Shown here: positions 54,661-63,937 of the stretch, in pieces
Numbering within the stretch: position 1 is the first letter of the stretch
Layout of the letters: the number at the start of each line of letters is the position of its first letter
NCBI RefSeq assembly: GCF_009827515.1
Contig: NZ_WTYO01000001.1
Span: 707,163-771,162, forward strand
Origin: Pelagerythrobacter marinus
GTDB lineage: Bacteria > Pseudomonadota > Alphaproteobacteria > Sphingomonadales > Sphingomonadaceae
Direction of reading: 5' to 3'
Length of the DNA stretch: 64,000 nucleotides
Made by a program: the position numbers and the translations under genes
The notes under the pieces: generated by a model
What the model was told of the DNA's origin: nothing
What the model saw: the letters and a program-made list of their open reading frames with translations, nothing else
Database searches by the model: none

Positions 54661-56073
54661 TCAGGCGTCCTTGAACCCCACGCCGACGCTGGCGCGCGGC
54701 TGGTCCATCTCGGTGCTCGCGACCGGATAGGCGCAGTAATCGGCCGCGTAGTAGGCCGCCGGCCGATGGTTGCCCGAGAGGCCGACCCCGCCGAACGGCG
54801 CGGCGGAGGATGCGCCGTTGGTCGGGCGGTTCCAGTTGACGATCCCCGCGCGGATATTGGCCCAGAACCGGTTGTAATCCTGCGGCGTGCCGCCGATCAG
54901 CGAAGCGGAGAGGCCGAAGCGGGTATTGTTCGCTTCCGCGATCCCTTCGTCGAGGTCGGCCACGCGGATCACCTGCAGCAGGGGGCCGAACAGTTCCACG
55001 TCGGGCCGTTCGGCCATCGCGGTCGTGTCGATGATCGCCGGGGAGAGGAAGGGCAGGTCGTCGTTCGGCCGCGTCATGTGGCGGATCGCCTTGCCGCCGT
55101 TCGACAGCAGGTAGAGGAAGCTTTCCATCAGCTGGTCGGCGGCCTGGTTGTCGATCACCGGCCCCATGAACGGCGCGGGATCGGCAAAGGGTTCGTCCAC
55201 CAGGATGCGCCCGGCCAGCGCCTTCACCTCGGCCACCAGATCGTCGTACATGCTGTCTTTCACGATCAGCCGGCGCGCGGCGGTGCACCGCTGTCCCGCG
55301 GATGTGAAGGCGGACTGGATCACCAGCGTCGCCGCGTCGGAAATCTTGGGCGTATCCATCGCCACGATCGGGTTGTTGCCGCCCATTTCCAGCGCGACGA
55401 TCTTGCCCGGGCTGGTCGCCAGCTTGCGGTTGATCGCGATGCCGGCCTGGGCCGAACCGGTGAACAGCACCCCGTCCACCCCGCGGTGGGCGACCAGCGC
55501 CTTGCCTTCGTCCGGCCCGCCGACCAGCAATTGCACGACCGCGGCCGAAATCCCCGCGCGGTGGAAGCATTCGACCAGGAATTCGCCCACGGCCGGGGTC
55601 TTCTCGCTCGGCTTGAAGACGACGACGTTGCCCGCGATCAGCGCCGGCACGATGTGGCCGTTGGGCAGGTGCGCGGGGAAGTTGTACGGGCCGAGCACGG
55701 CCATGACCCCGTGCGGCTTGTGCCGCACCGCGGCCTTGCCCTGCAGCGCGCTGTCGAGCTTCTTCTGCCCGGTCCGCTCGGCATAGGCGGTGACCGAGAT
55801 ATCGACTTTCTTGATCACCGTTTCGACTTCGGTGTGCGCTTCCCACAGCGGCTTGCCGGTTTCGCGCGCGATCAGTTCGGCGAATTCGTCCGCCTTCTTG
55901 CGCACTTCGTTGGCGAAGCGCCGGCACAGCTCGATCCGGGTCGCCAGCGGCTGGGCCGCCCAGGCCGGCCAGGCGCGGCGGGCGCGGTCCACCGTCGCAT
56001 CGACGTCGCCCGGCGCGCTGCGCCACAATTCCTTGCCCGTCGCGGGCTCGAACGAAACGATTTCACTGCTCAC
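54661..56073 (-). CDS. astD: Succinylglutamate-semialdehyde dehydrogenase
   Basis: A 470-residue NAD-dependent aldehyde dehydrogenase, step four of arginine succinyltransferase (AST) degradation. The catalytic Cys is in AGQRCTAARR and the general base Glu in ALEMGGNNP; VLGPYNFPAHLPNGHI and NRPTNGASSAAPFGG are typical of AstD. Other ast genes are absent from the window; a role in another aldehyde oxidation cannot be excluded. It ends 15 bases after the convergent lipoprotein gene. Confidence 0.92.
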   Translation of the reverse strand: MSSEIVSFEPATGKELWRSAPGDVDATVDRARRAWPAWAAQPLATRIELCRRFANEVRKKADEFAELIARETGKPLWEAHTEVETVIKKVDISVTAYAERTGQKKLDSALQGKAAVRHKPHGVMAVLGPYNFPAHLPNGHIVPALIAGNVVVFKPSEKTPAVGEFLVECFHRAGISAAVVQLLVGGPDEGKALVAHRGVDGVLFTGSAQAGIAINRKLATSPGKIVALEMGGNNPIVAMDTPKISDAATLVIQSAFTSAGQRCTAARRLIVKDSMYDDLVAEVKALAGRILVDEPFADPAPFMGPVIDNQAADQLMESFLYLLSNGGKAIRHMTRPNDDLPFLSPAIIDTTAMAERPDVELFGPLLQVIRVADLDEGIAEANNTRFGLSASLIGGTPQDYNRFWANIRAGIVNWNRPTNGASSAAPFGGVGLSGNHRPAAYYAADYCAYPVASTEMDQPRASVGVGFKDA

Positions 56074-56160
56074 CAGAGCCTAATTCCCTGAAATTTCGGC
56101 CAGCCGGCCCATGCCACAAGCGGCGCGTTGTCACAAACCGCCCTCTAGTCGCAAACGGCG

Positions 56161-56206
56161 ATGTAGTCACAGGCCGATGTAGTCAGAGGCCGATAGTCAC
56201 AGGCCG
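56161..56206. repeat. 16-base tandem repeat at the selO 3' end
   Basis: ATGTAGTCACAGGCCG, ATGTAGTCAGAGGCCG and a 14-base ATAGTCACAGGCCG follow each other, with degenerate related units (GTTGTCACAAACCG at 56127) before them. The repeat runs into the last codons and stop of selO, so slippage here could change its terminus. Confidence 0.8.
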
Positions 56207-57633
56207 ATCTTCTGCCAGCCCGCCTCGCCTTCGGGCAGGCGATGGCCCTGCGGCCGCGGCGCGCGGCCGTGGGCGGCGCCCATCCGGCGGACCGCCTCCA
56301 CCTTGGCTTCGAGCGGGCCCCAGTCGTCGTCGCGCTCGATCGCCGACCAGATCGATTCGACTTCCTCGATCGGCATCGCCTGCGGCGCGTCCTCGTCCCA
56401 GTAGGGGTGCGTGTCGGCGACGGGGCGATAGCCTTCGAGTGCGCGCGCCAGGTCGCCTTCGGCCGCGCGCCCGCCGCGGTGGCGGTGGAAGAAGCGATCG
56501 GGCGGCTCGCCGCTTTCGCGCATGGCCTGCTCGCTCGCCGCGACCAGCGGTCCGTCGCGCTCCGGCCCGCGCGGCTCCACCCCCAGCCGCCAGCACCAGC
56601 GCCGGCCCACCGCCGCCATGTACAGCGGCCCGAACCGGTCGAGCGCGGCGATCAGCGGCGGGGCCTCTGCCAGCAGGCGCAGCGCGACCGCCAGCTGCCC
56701 CAGGTTCCAGTTCACCGCCTCGGGCTGGCGGCCGAAGGCATAGAGGCCGCCCTGGTCGAAATAGGCCGCGGTGAAGCCCGGGTCCCACGCCGGCAGCCAG
56801 CGCCAGGGGCCATAGTCGAAGCTTTCCCCGGTGATGTTGATATTGTCGGTGTTGAGCACGCCGTGGACGAAACCGGCGACCATCCACGCGGCGGCGAGAT
56901 CGGCCATCCGCTCGACCGCCTGGTGCATCAGGATCACCGCGGGTTCCCCGCGCCCGGGCGCCTCTTCGGGCGGGGGCGGGCCGGGAAACTGCGCGAGGCA
57001 GTAATCGACCAGCTGCGCCATCTGCCCCGCTTCCTCCAGCACGAGCAGCCGCTGGAACGTGCCGATGCGGACATGGCCGTGGCTGAGCCGGACCATGACC
57101 GCCGAGCGCGCCGGGGAAGGCTCGTCGTGGCGGACCAGTTCCTCCCCCGTCTCGATCACCGACAGCGTCTTGGAGGTATAGACGCCGAGCGCTTCGAGCA
57201 TCTCGGTCGCCAGGATCTCGCGCACCGCGCCCTTCAGCGTCAGCCGCCCGTCGGCGGTGCGGCTGTAGGGCGTCTGCCCCGAACCCTTCGTCCCCAGGTC
57301 CAGCAGCCTGCCCGCGCCGTCGCGCACTTGCGCGAAGAGGAACCCGCGCCCGTCGCCGATCTCGGGGTTGTACACCCGGAACTGGTGCCCGTGGTATCGC
57401 AGGGCGAGCGGGCGGGGCGGGTTGCCGGGCAGCGGATCGAAGCGCGCGAAGCGGGCGATCCAGCCCGCCTCGTCGAGGTCGTCGAGCCCGATCGCGCGAT
57501 CCCACCGGCGGTTGCGGAAACGCACGGTGGCCTGCGGGAACCGCGCCGGCTCCACCGCGTCGCCCAGCCAGCCGGCCAGCGGGGCGATCGCGGGATCGGG
57601 GCGATAGGGCGACGCTTGCGGTTCCTGGCTCAT
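56197..57633 (-). CDS. selO: Protein adenylyltransferase SelO (YdiU family)
   Basis: A 478-residue pseudokinase-fold enzyme that transfers AMP to proteins, linked to redox stress. Family marks are ALRYHGHQFRVYNPEIGDGR near residue 90, LDLGTKGSGQTPYSR, LKGAVREILATEMLEALGV, HGVLNTDNINITGESFDYGP (the catalytic loop with Asn and Asp) and AAYFDQGGLYAFGRQP. The length is typical of short SelO without selenocysteine. It ends in a tandem repeat. It is divergent from the alpha/beta hydrolase gene at 57721. Confidence 0.95.
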   Translation of the reverse strand: MSQEPQASPYRPDPAIAPLAGWLGDAVEPARFPQATVRFRNRRWDRAIGLDDLDEAGWIARFARFDPLPGNPPRPLALRYHGHQFRVYNPEIGDGRGFLFAQVRDGAGRLLDLGTKGSGQTPYSRTADGRLTLKGAVREILATEMLEALGVYTSKTLSVIETGEELVRHDEPSPARSAVMVRLSHGHVRIGTFQRLLVLEEAGQMAQLVDYCLAQFPGPPPPEEAPGRGEPAVILMHQAVERMADLAAAWMVAGFVHGVLNTDNINITGESFDYGPWRWLPAWDPGFTAAYFDQGGLYAFGRQPEAVNWNLGQLAVALRLLAEAPPLIAALDRFGPLYMAAVGRRWCWRLGVEPRGPERDGPLVAASEQAMRESGEPPDRFFHRHRGGRAAEGDLARALEGYRPVADTHPYWDEDAPQAMPIEEVESIWSAIERDDDWGPLEAKVEAVRRMGAAHGRAPRPQGHRLPEGEAGWQKIGL

Positions 57634-57720
57634 GCGGCGATAGTGGGGTGCGCGGGCAGGGCTGGCAATGCGGCTGCCCGGCGATGCGAGGATTTGGACA
57701 CAGGAAACTCCCGAAAACCG

Positions 57721-58581
57721 ATGGGCACTGGATTTACCGACCGCTTCTGGGAGAGCCCGGACGGCCTGAAGCTGCATTTCCGCGACTATGCCGGCCCGGC
57801 CGACCGGGCGCCGGTGCTGTGCATGCACGGGCTGACCCGCAATGCGCGCGATTTCGCCGCCCTGGCGCAGCACCTGGCCGGCGGGCGCCGCGTGATCGTG
57901 CCCGAGATGCGCGGCCGCGGCGAAAGCGAATATGCGCGCGATACCGCGACTTATACCCCGGCCACTTACGTCGCCGACGTCGAGGCGCTGCTGGCGCAGG
58001 AGGGGATCGGGCGCTTCGTCGCGGTCGGCACGTCGCTGGGCGGGCTGATGACGATGCTGCTGGCCGCGGCCGGGCCGGGGCGGATCGCCGGCGCGGTGCT
58101 GAACGACATCGGGCCCGAGGTGGAGGCCGGCGGCCTCGCCCGGATCGGCGAATACGTGGGCCAGCCGCGCAATTTCCCGACCTGGATGCATGCCGCCCGC
58201 GCGCTGGAGGACGTCCACGGCGCGGCCCATCCCGGCTTCGCCACCGAAGACTGGATCGCGATGGCCAAGCGGGGCATGGCGGTCCAGCCCAACGGGCGGA
58301 TCGCGTTCGATTACGACATGGGCATCGCCGAACCGTTCCAGGGCGGGGAGGGCGGGGCGCCGCCCGATCTCTGGCCCGCGTTCGAGGCGCTGCGCACCGC
58401 GCCGCTGCTGGTCGTGCGCGGCGCGCTGTCCGACCTGTTTTCCGAGGCCACGGCGCAGGCGATGGTCGCGCGCCACGGCGATGCCGAACTGGTCACCGTG
58501 CCCGGCGTCGGCCATGCCCCGCTGCTCGACGAGCCGGAGGCGCTGGCCGCGATCGACCGGCTGCTGGCCCGCGCGGCATGA
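57721..58581 (+). CDS. Alpha/beta hydrolase
   Basis: A 286-residue hydrolase with the canonical fold: CMHGLTRNARDF (oxyanion His-Gly), nucleophile GTSLGG with Ser near residue 105, and catalytic His in VPGVGHAPLLDEP. It is a general esterase or hydrolase of unassigned substrate. The ribosome site is poor (only GGAAAC 11 bases upstream). The stop overlaps the glycosyltransferase start by 4 bases, so they form an operon; the hydrolase may act on a precursor or product of the transferase. Confidence 0.93.
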   Translation: MGTGFTDRFWESPDGLKLHFRDYAGPADRAPVLCMHGLTRNARDFAALAQHLAGGRRVIVPEMRGRGESEYARDTATYTPATYVADVEALLAQEGIGRFVAVGTSLGGLMTMLLAAAGPGRIAGAVLNDIGPEVEAGGLARIGEYVGQPRNFPTWMHAARALEDVHGAAHPGFATEDWIAMAKRGMAVQPNGRIAFDYDMGIAEPFQGGEGGAPPDLWPAFEALRTAPLLVVRGALSDLFSEATAQAMVARHGDAELVTVPGVGHAPLLDEPEALAAIDRLLARAA

Positions 58582-59732
58582 GCGCGCGCAAGGGCGGCGA
58601 CAGGCCGCGCATCCTGCACCTGCATTCGACCTTTTCCGCCGGGGGCAAGGAACTGCGCACCGTGCGGCTGATCAATGCCTTCGGGGCGAAGGCCGAACAC
58701 GCGATAGTATCGGGCGAGCCGGGGCGGATGGAGGCCGCGCAGCACATCGCGCGCCACGTTCCCGTGCGCTACCCGCGCGAGTTTCCCACGCTCCAGGGCA
58801 AGCCCACTCCGGGCCGCCTCCAGCGGCTGGCGCGGGCGATGCAGGGCTACGACCTCGTCCTGACCTACAACTGGGGCGCGATGAACGCGGTTCTCGCGCG
58901 CACGGCGTTCCGCGACGTCTTCGCGCTTCCCCCGCTGATCCACCACGAGGATGGCTTCAACGAGGACGAGCGCGAGCGGCTGAAACCGCTTCGCAACTGG
59001 TTCCGCAAGATCGCGCTCGGCCGTTCGAACGGGCTGGTCGTGCCGTCCGAGACGCTCGAACGGATTGCGCTGGAGGTGTGGGAACAGCCGATCGGGCGGG
59101 TCAGGCACATTCCCAACGGGATCGACACCCGCGCTTTCGCCAGGCGCCCCAGGCCCGACGCGCTGCGCGGGGTGGTGAAGCGCAAGGGCGAACGCTGGGT
59201 CGGCACGCTCGCCGGCCTGCGCCCGGTCAAGAACCTGCCCCGGCTGGTGCGCGCTTTCCGCGCCCTTCCGCAAGACTGGCACCTGGTCATCGTCGGCGAG
59301 GGGCCGGAACGCGACGCGATCCGGGCGGAGGCGGACCGGTGGGACATCGGCCACAGGGTCCACCTGCCCGGCTTCGCGCCCGACCCGGCGCGCTACGTCG
59401 GCCTGTTCGATGTCTTCGCGCTGTCTTCGGACAGCGAGCAGTTCCCGATCTCGGTGGTCGAGGCGATGGCCGCCGGCCTGCCGGTCGCCGCGCCGGCGGT
59501 GGGCGATGTCGCGGCGATGGTCGCGGAGGCGAACGTGCCGCTGATCGCGCCCGCCGGCGACGAGGCGGCGCTTTCCGGGGCGCTGGCGCAGCTCGCGGCC
59601 GATTCCGCGCTGCGCAGCGAAGTGGGGGAAGCGAACCGGGCCAAGGCGCGCGAGGCGTTCGACGAAAAGCCGATGATCGCGGCCTATCGCCGGCTCTATT
59701 CCTCGGCGCTCGGCGGCAAGGGGATCGGCTGA
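58578..59732 (+). CDS. Glycosyltransferase family 4-like
   Basis: A 384-residue GT-B glycosyltransferase. It begins RILHLHSTFSAGGKELRTVRL, with the GGxE/K loop for donor binding, and has VRHIPNGIDTRAFA, AGLRPVKNLPRLVRAF and the C-terminal SSDSEQFPISVVEAMAAGLP, the EX7E motif region for nucleotide sugar. A cytoplasmic peripheral enzyme is expected, probably for exo- or lipopolysaccharide sugar chains; donor and acceptor are unknown. It is coupled by a 4-base overlap to the hydrolase gene. No other polysaccharide genes are next to it. Confidence 0.92.
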   Translation: MSARKGGDRPRILHLHSTFSAGGKELRTVRLINAFGAKAEHAIVSGEPGRMEAAQHIARHVPVRYPREFPTLQGKPTPGRLQRLARAMQGYDLVLTYNWGAMNAVLARTAFRDVFALPPLIHHEDGFNEDERERLKPLRNWFRKIALGRSNGLVVPSETLERIALEVWEQPIGRVRHIPNGIDTRAFARRPRPDALRGVVKRKGERWVGTLAGLRPVKNLPRLVRAFRALPQDWHLVIVGEGPERDAIRAEADRWDIGHRVHLPGFAPDPARYVGLFDVFALSSDSEQFPISVVEAMAAGLPVAAPAVGDVAAMVAEANVPLIAPAGDEAALSGALAQLAADSALRSEVGEANRAKAREAFDEKPMIAAYRRLYSSALGGKGIG

Positions 59733-59858
59733 CCGGGCCGCGCCCGGCTTCACCTGCGGTTCACGCGGCGGGGGACAGGCCGGTTTCCAAGTTGAATTGA
59801 TGCGCCCATCCGCTAAACACGCCCGCCGAACGTCACGGAAACTTGAAAGAGCCGCAAC

Positions 59859-60626
59859 TTGGCCCTGAACCTCCCCTCCAAGCAAAGCCCCGAACGCCGC
59901 CGCGCCGCCGAAGAAGACGTGCTGATGCGCGAAGTCGACGATGCCGTGCGGCAGGACCAGTATTCGGATTTCGCGCGCCGGTACGGCAAGCCGCTGGTCG
60001 CGGCGGTGGTGCTCGGCCTCGCCGCCTTCGCCGGCTACCTCTATTGGGACAGCCGGCAGGAAGCGGCGATGGAACAGCGCTCCGAAACGCTGGTCGGCGC
60101 GCTCGACCAGTTGCAGGCCGGCAATCTCGACGGCGCGGTCGAAGCGCTCGCCCCGCTGGAGGGCGAAGGCGGCGGCGCGGCGATCCAGGCCGCGCTGGTC
60201 GAAGCGGGTGTCGCGATGGAGCAGGGGCGGGCCGAGGATGCCGCCGCGCTCTATGGCGAGATTGCCGCCAATGCCGATGCGCCGCAATTGCTGCGCGACA
60301 TGGCGACGGTGCGGCAGGTGGCGGCGACATTCGACACGATCGAACCGGCCGAGGCGGTCGAACGGCTCCAGCCGCTCGCCGTGCCGGGCAAGCCGTTCTT
60401 CGCCAGCGCGGGCGAACTGCTCGCAATGGCCTACCTCGAGCAGGGCAAGGACCGCGAGGCGGGTACGCTGCTGGCGGCGATCGCGAAGGACGAGACGCAA
60501 CCCGACGGCCTGCGCTCGCGCGCGCGGCAGATGGCGGGCGCGCTGGGCGTCGACGCGATCGAGGATGTCGATGCCGTGCTCGAGGACATGCGCGCGCCCC
60601 AGGGCGGCGCGGGCCCGGCGCAGTAA
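59859..60626 (+). CDS. YfgM-like membrane-anchored TPR protein
   Basis: A 255-residue protein with one N-terminal helix (about 45-62: PLVAAVVLGLAAFAGYLYWD) preceded by a cytoplasmic DVLMREVDDAVRQDQYSDF segment, then a periplasmic TPR-like region. This is the YfgM/DUF2133 layout, and YfgM acts with SecYEG and periplasmic chaperones and lies next to bamB in many genomes, as here. The start codon is TTG at 59859. bamB follows after 19 bases. Confidence 0.9.
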   Translation: MALNLPSKQSPERRRAAEEDVLMREVDDAVRQDQYSDFARRYGKPLVAAVVLGLAAFAGYLYWDSRQEAAMEQRSETLVGALDQLQAGNLDGAVEALAPLEGEGGGAAIQAALVEAGVAMEQGRAEDAAALYGEIAANADAPQLLRDMATVRQVAATFDTIEPAEAVERLQPLAVPGKPFFASAGELLAMAYLEQGKDREAGTLLAAIAKDETQPDGLRSRARQMAGALGVDAIEDVDAVLEDMRAPQGGAGPAQ

Positions 60627-60645
60627 CAGGTCAGGATTCGAGGCG

Positions 60646-61992
60646 ATGACAGCGAACAGCATTTCCCATTTCACGCGCGCCATCGCGGCGACGGCGCTGG
60701 CCGCCACGCTCGGCGCCTGCGGCGTGTTCGGCGGCGGCGGCGACACCAAGACGACGCCCACGCTGGGCGAGCGCAAGCCGGTCCTCTCGCGGATCGAGAG
60801 CGGGGCGAAAGTCGATCCGGCGCTGGCCGGGATCTCGGTCGTCCTGCCCCCGGCGCGGGCCAACGAGGCCTGGCCCCAGGCGGGCGGCACGGCGGACAAG
60901 TCCTATGGCCACCTGGCGCTTTCCGACACGCCGGCCCCGGCCTGGACGGCGCAGATCGCCGGCGGGACCGAGCGGCGGCGGCTCGCCGCGGCCCCGGTGG
61001 TCGGCGGCGGCATGGTCTTCGCGGTCGATACCGAGGGCGTGGTCCACGCCTTCGACGCGCAGAGCGGCGCGCGGCGCTGGAGCCACCGGATGGAAGTGCC
61101 GGGCAACGTGCGCAGCTCCGCCTTCGGGGGGGGCGCGGCCTACGACAATGGCCGGGTCTATGCGACCAACGGCGCGGGCGAAGTCGCCGCGCTCGACGCG
61201 CAGAGCGGCACGGAGATCTGGAAGGTCCAGCCCGCCGGGCCGCTGCGCGGATCGCCGACGATCGCGTTCAATTCGGTCTATGTCATGACGCAGGACAACC
61301 AGATCCACGCGCTCGACACCGCGACCGGCGCGACCCGGTGGAACGAATCGGGCTCGCAGGCGCAGGCCGGGGTCTTCGGCGTCGCGGCGCCGGCTGCGGG
61401 GCAAGGCACGGTGATCGCCGGCTACAGCTCGGGCGAACTGGTCGCCTACCGTTACGAGAACGGGCTGGTCGTCTGGTCCGATGCGCTGGCGCGGACCTCG
61501 ATCTCGACCGAGGTCGGATCGCTGACCGATATCGACGCGGACCCGATCATCGATTCGGGCAAGGTCTATGCGCTCGGCCAGGGCGGCCGCATGGCGGCCT
61601 ACGAGCTGGTCACCGGGCAGCGGATCTGGGAACTGAACGTGGCCGGGATCTCCACCCCCGCGGTGGCCGGCGAATGGATCTTCGCGCTGACCGACGATGC
61701 GCGGATGCTGGCGATCGCGCGGGCATCGGGCCGGGTGCGGTGGATGACGCAGCTCCAGCGCTACCGCGACGAGGAAGACCGCGAGGGCGCGATCTTCTGG
61801 ACCGGGCCGGTCCTGGCGGGCAACAGCCTGTGGGTCGCGAGCAGCCGGGGGCAGGTCTACCGGATCAGCACCGGCGAAGGTTCGGCCAGCCTGTTCACCG
61901 ACCTCGACGAGCCGGTCTCGCTGCCGCCGGTCGTCGCGCAGCAGACGCTCTACCTGCTCGACGATTCGGGCACGATCCACGCCTATCGCTGA
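60646..61992 (+). CDS. bamB: Outer membrane assembly lipoprotein BamB-like
   Basis: A 448-residue beta-propeller protein of the Bam complex, which inserts beta-barrel proteins in the outer membrane. The signal sequence ends in a lipobox, ALAATLGAC. Repeated PQQ-type blades include GGMVFAVDTEGVVHAFDAQSG, GRVYATNGAGEVAALDAQSG, NSVYVMTQDNQIHALDTATG and GRMAAYELVTGQRIWELNV. It follows the YfgM-like gene on the same strand, the conserved order. The partners BamA, D and E are outside the window. Confidence 0.93.
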   Translation: MTANSISHFTRAIAATALAATLGACGVFGGGGDTKTTPTLGERKPVLSRIESGAKVDPALAGISVVLPPARANEAWPQAGGTADKSYGHLALSDTPAPAWTAQIAGGTERRRLAAAPVVGGGMVFAVDTEGVVHAFDAQSGARRWSHRMEVPGNVRSSAFGGGAAYDNGRVYATNGAGEVAALDAQSGTEIWKVQPAGPLRGSPTIAFNSVYVMTQDNQIHALDTATGATRWNESGSQAQAGVFGVAAPAAGQGTVIAGYSSGELVAYRYENGLVVWSDALARTSISTEVGSLTDIDADPIIDSGKVYALGQGGRMAAYELVTGQRIWELNVAGISTPAVAGEWIFALTDDARMLAIARASGRVRWMTQLQRYRDEEDREGAIFWTGPVLAGNSLWVASSRGQVYRISTGEGSASLFTDLDEPVSLPPVVAQQTLYLLDDSGTIHAYR

Positions 61993-62077
61993 GCGCGGGC
62001 CGGGGGGGGCGCGGCGCGCATTTCGCCGCCGACCCTTACCGCGTCCTTAACCCTTTGCCGCTATCGCGCGGGGCGAG

Positions 62078-63463
62078 ATGAGCGCGCACCAGCCCCCGGC
62101 GAAAGCCCTTCCGGCGAGCGACGTTTCGGCGGGCGTGGGCCTGGCCGGGCTGTTCGGCCTGCTCGCCTGGATCGCGATCTGCCGCAACTGGCCGGATATC
62201 GCGCAGGCCTTCGCGCTGCCCGGGCCGCGCGCCCCGCTGTCGGGGCCCTATGCCGCGCTCGCCGCGCTGGCCTTTTCCGCCGGGCCGATGGCGGCCTGGT
62301 CGCTGCTGGTGGACAAGGTCCACCGCAATCCCACCACCGGCATCGACTGGAGCCGCCGCCGCGCGCTGGCCGATCTCCTGCCGGTCTCGGTGGTCAAGAT
62401 CGGCGCGCTCTGGGCGACCTGGGCGATCATCGGTTTCCTCTACTGCGTCGCGCGCTGGTACTGGCAGGGATCGTACCTGTTCGCGATGGAAGTGATCGCC
62501 GTCGCCGCGATCCCGCTGTTCGTGCTGTCGGTTCCCTATGTCCTCTGGCTCGACCGGCGAATGGTCGAGCCGCGCGACCACGCTTGGCACTTCGGCGCCA
62601 TGCTGCTGGGGCGCGAGGCGTTCGACCCGGAAGAAGTGAAGAAGCACTGGCGCGCCTGGATCATCAAGGGGTTCTTCGGCGCCTTCATGATCTCGATCCT
62701 GCCCGGCGGGTTCGCCTCGGTGGTGGAGGCCGATCTGGCCGCACTCGCGGCCGACCCGGTGCGGGCGAGCGTCGTGCTGATCGAACTGCTGTTCGTGATC
62801 GACGTGCAGATCGGCACGGTCGGTTACCTCGTCACGCTGCGCCCGCTCGATGCCCATATCCGCAGCGGCAACCCGCTGCTGTCGGGCTGGGTCGCAGCGC
62901 TGATCTGTTACCCGCCGCTGGTCTATGCCTTCATGGGCGCCGACGGGATGCTGGCCTACGAGGTGAACACGCCGGGCTGGGCGCACTGGCTCGCCGGGAA
63001 CGCGGCGCTGATGTGGCTCTGGGCCGGCTGGCTCGTGTTCCTGACCGCGATCTACGCCTGGGCGACGGTGGCCTTCGGAGTGCGCTTTTCCAACCTCACC
63101 TATCGCGGCGTGCTGACCCACGGCCCCTATCGCTTCACCCGCCACCCGGCCTACCTGTCGAAGAACCTGTTCTGGTGGAGCGCGACCCTGCCGTTCCTCG
63201 TTTCCAGCGGCTCGCCGGTCGATGCGATCCGCAACACCTTCTTCCTCGCCTGCGTCAGCGCGATCTATTTCTGGCGCGCGAAGACGGAGGAAGCGCACCT
63301 GCTGGGCGAAGACGCGAAGTACCGCGAATACCACGCCTGGATGGAACGCCACGGGCTGGTCACCCGCCCCCTCACCGCGCTCCGCCGCCACCTGCGCCCG
63401 CGCGGCCCGATGCTGGCGCGGGGGCAGAGGGAAGCGCAGACGGCCGAAACGCCGTCACCCTGA
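62078..63463 (+). CDS. Isoprenylcysteine carboxyl methyltransferase-family membrane protein
   Basis: A 461-residue integral membrane methyltransferase. About eight to nine hydrophobic helices occur; the C-terminal third has the ICMT/phospholipid-methyltransferase motif LTHGPYRFTRHPAYLSKNLF and EEAHLLGEDAKYREY, where SAM binds. Eukaryotic ICMT methylates prenylated proteins, but bacterial relatives methylate small lipids or unknown substrates. The stop codon lies in the first bases of the dispersed repeat copy 3, so the C-terminal residues were probably set by the repeat insertion. Confidence 0.9.
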   Translation: MSAHQPPAKALPASDVSAGVGLAGLFGLLAWIAICRNWPDIAQAFALPGPRAPLSGPYAALAALAFSAGPMAAWSLLVDKVHRNPTTGIDWSRRRALADLLPVSVVKIGALWATWAIIGFLYCVARWYWQGSYLFAMEVIAVAAIPLFVLSVPYVLWLDRRMVEPRDHAWHFGAMLLGREAFDPEEVKKHWRAWIIKGFFGAFMISILPGGFASVVEADLAALAADPVRASVVLIELLFVIDVQIGTVGYLVTLRPLDAHIRSGNPLLSGWVAALICYPPLVYAFMGADGMLAYEVNTPGWAHWLAGNAALMWLWAGWLVFLTAIYAWATVAFGVRFSNLTYRGVLTHGPYRFTRHPAYLSKNLFWWSATLPFLVSSGSPVDAIRNTFFLACVSAIYFWRAKTEEAHLLGEDAKYREYHAWMERHGLVTRPLTALRRHLRPRGPMLARGQREAQTAETPSP

Positions 63464-63547
63464 ACGTCGTTCGGGGGTCCATTCCTCCTCCCGCACCGAC
63501 GGTGCCGGGCGGCGCGATGGATGCTGAAACACGTTCAGCATGACGGG
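63452..63547. repeat. Dispersed inverted-repeat element, copy 3 (inverted)
   Basis: GTCACCCTGAACGTCGTTCGGGGGTCC at the left and GGATGCTGAAACACGTTCAGC at the right match copies 1 and 2 when read on the opposite strand. The TGA in CCCTGAAC is the stop codon of the ICMT-family gene. Confidence 0.85.
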
Positions 63548-63572
63548 TGGGGGCGGCGGGAAGGCACGCTCT

Positions 63573-63784
63573 CCGCAACGCGAGCTCCTGCGAAAGCAGG
63601 AGCCCAGGATGGCGGGCGCTGGGGTTGCCTCTGGGTTCCTGCTTTCGCAGGAACTCGGCGTGGGTTGCATAGCGGAGCGCGGCACCCCGTTCCACCTTCC
63701 CGCAACGCGAGCTCCTGCGAAAGCAGGAGCCCAGGGACGGCGGGCGCTGTGGTGGCGTCTGGGTTCCTGCTTTCGCAGGAACTC
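63573..63784. repeat. Two tandem copies of a REP-like double hairpin
   Basis: Each copy has two arms, GAGCTCCTGCGAAAGCAGGAG then, about 35 bases later, TTCCTGCTTTCGCAGGAA. Each arm is itself a hairpin around GAAA or TTTC, and the two arms are also complementary to each other, so the unit can form a cross shape. Copy spacing is 127 bases (63573-63655 and 63700-63784). Confidence 0.9.
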
Positions 63785-63890
63785 ACGGGTGGAGTATCTT
63801 CCCCTGCGGAGGGTGCCCACGCCCGGTCATCCGCTGGCGCGTGCGGACGGTTACGCCGGGAGGAAAGGCAAGCGGACGGAACCGGCCGGT

Positions 63891-63937
63891 GCCGCCTGGG
63901 CATCACAGGATTGCCACCTGGGCGTCACAGGGTTGCC
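63891..63937. repeat. 22-base tandem repeat
   Basis: GCCGCCTGGGCATCACAGGATT is followed by GCCACCTGGGCGTCACAGGGTT and then GCC. It may be the remains of slippage or a leader sequence; a hairpin GTTGCC-TT-GGCAAC follows at 63933. Confidence 0.7.

Noticed and set aside
59828..59845. GAAC-GTCACGG-AAAC before the YfgM-like gene as a LexA box
   Set aside because: One mismatch in a short motif; the gene is not a repair gene. Perfect sites exist only before uvrA and the radical SAM gene.
63573..63937. CRISPR array from the repeated units near the window end
   Set aside because: Only two copies of each unit, spacers not of uniform CRISPR length, and no cas genes.
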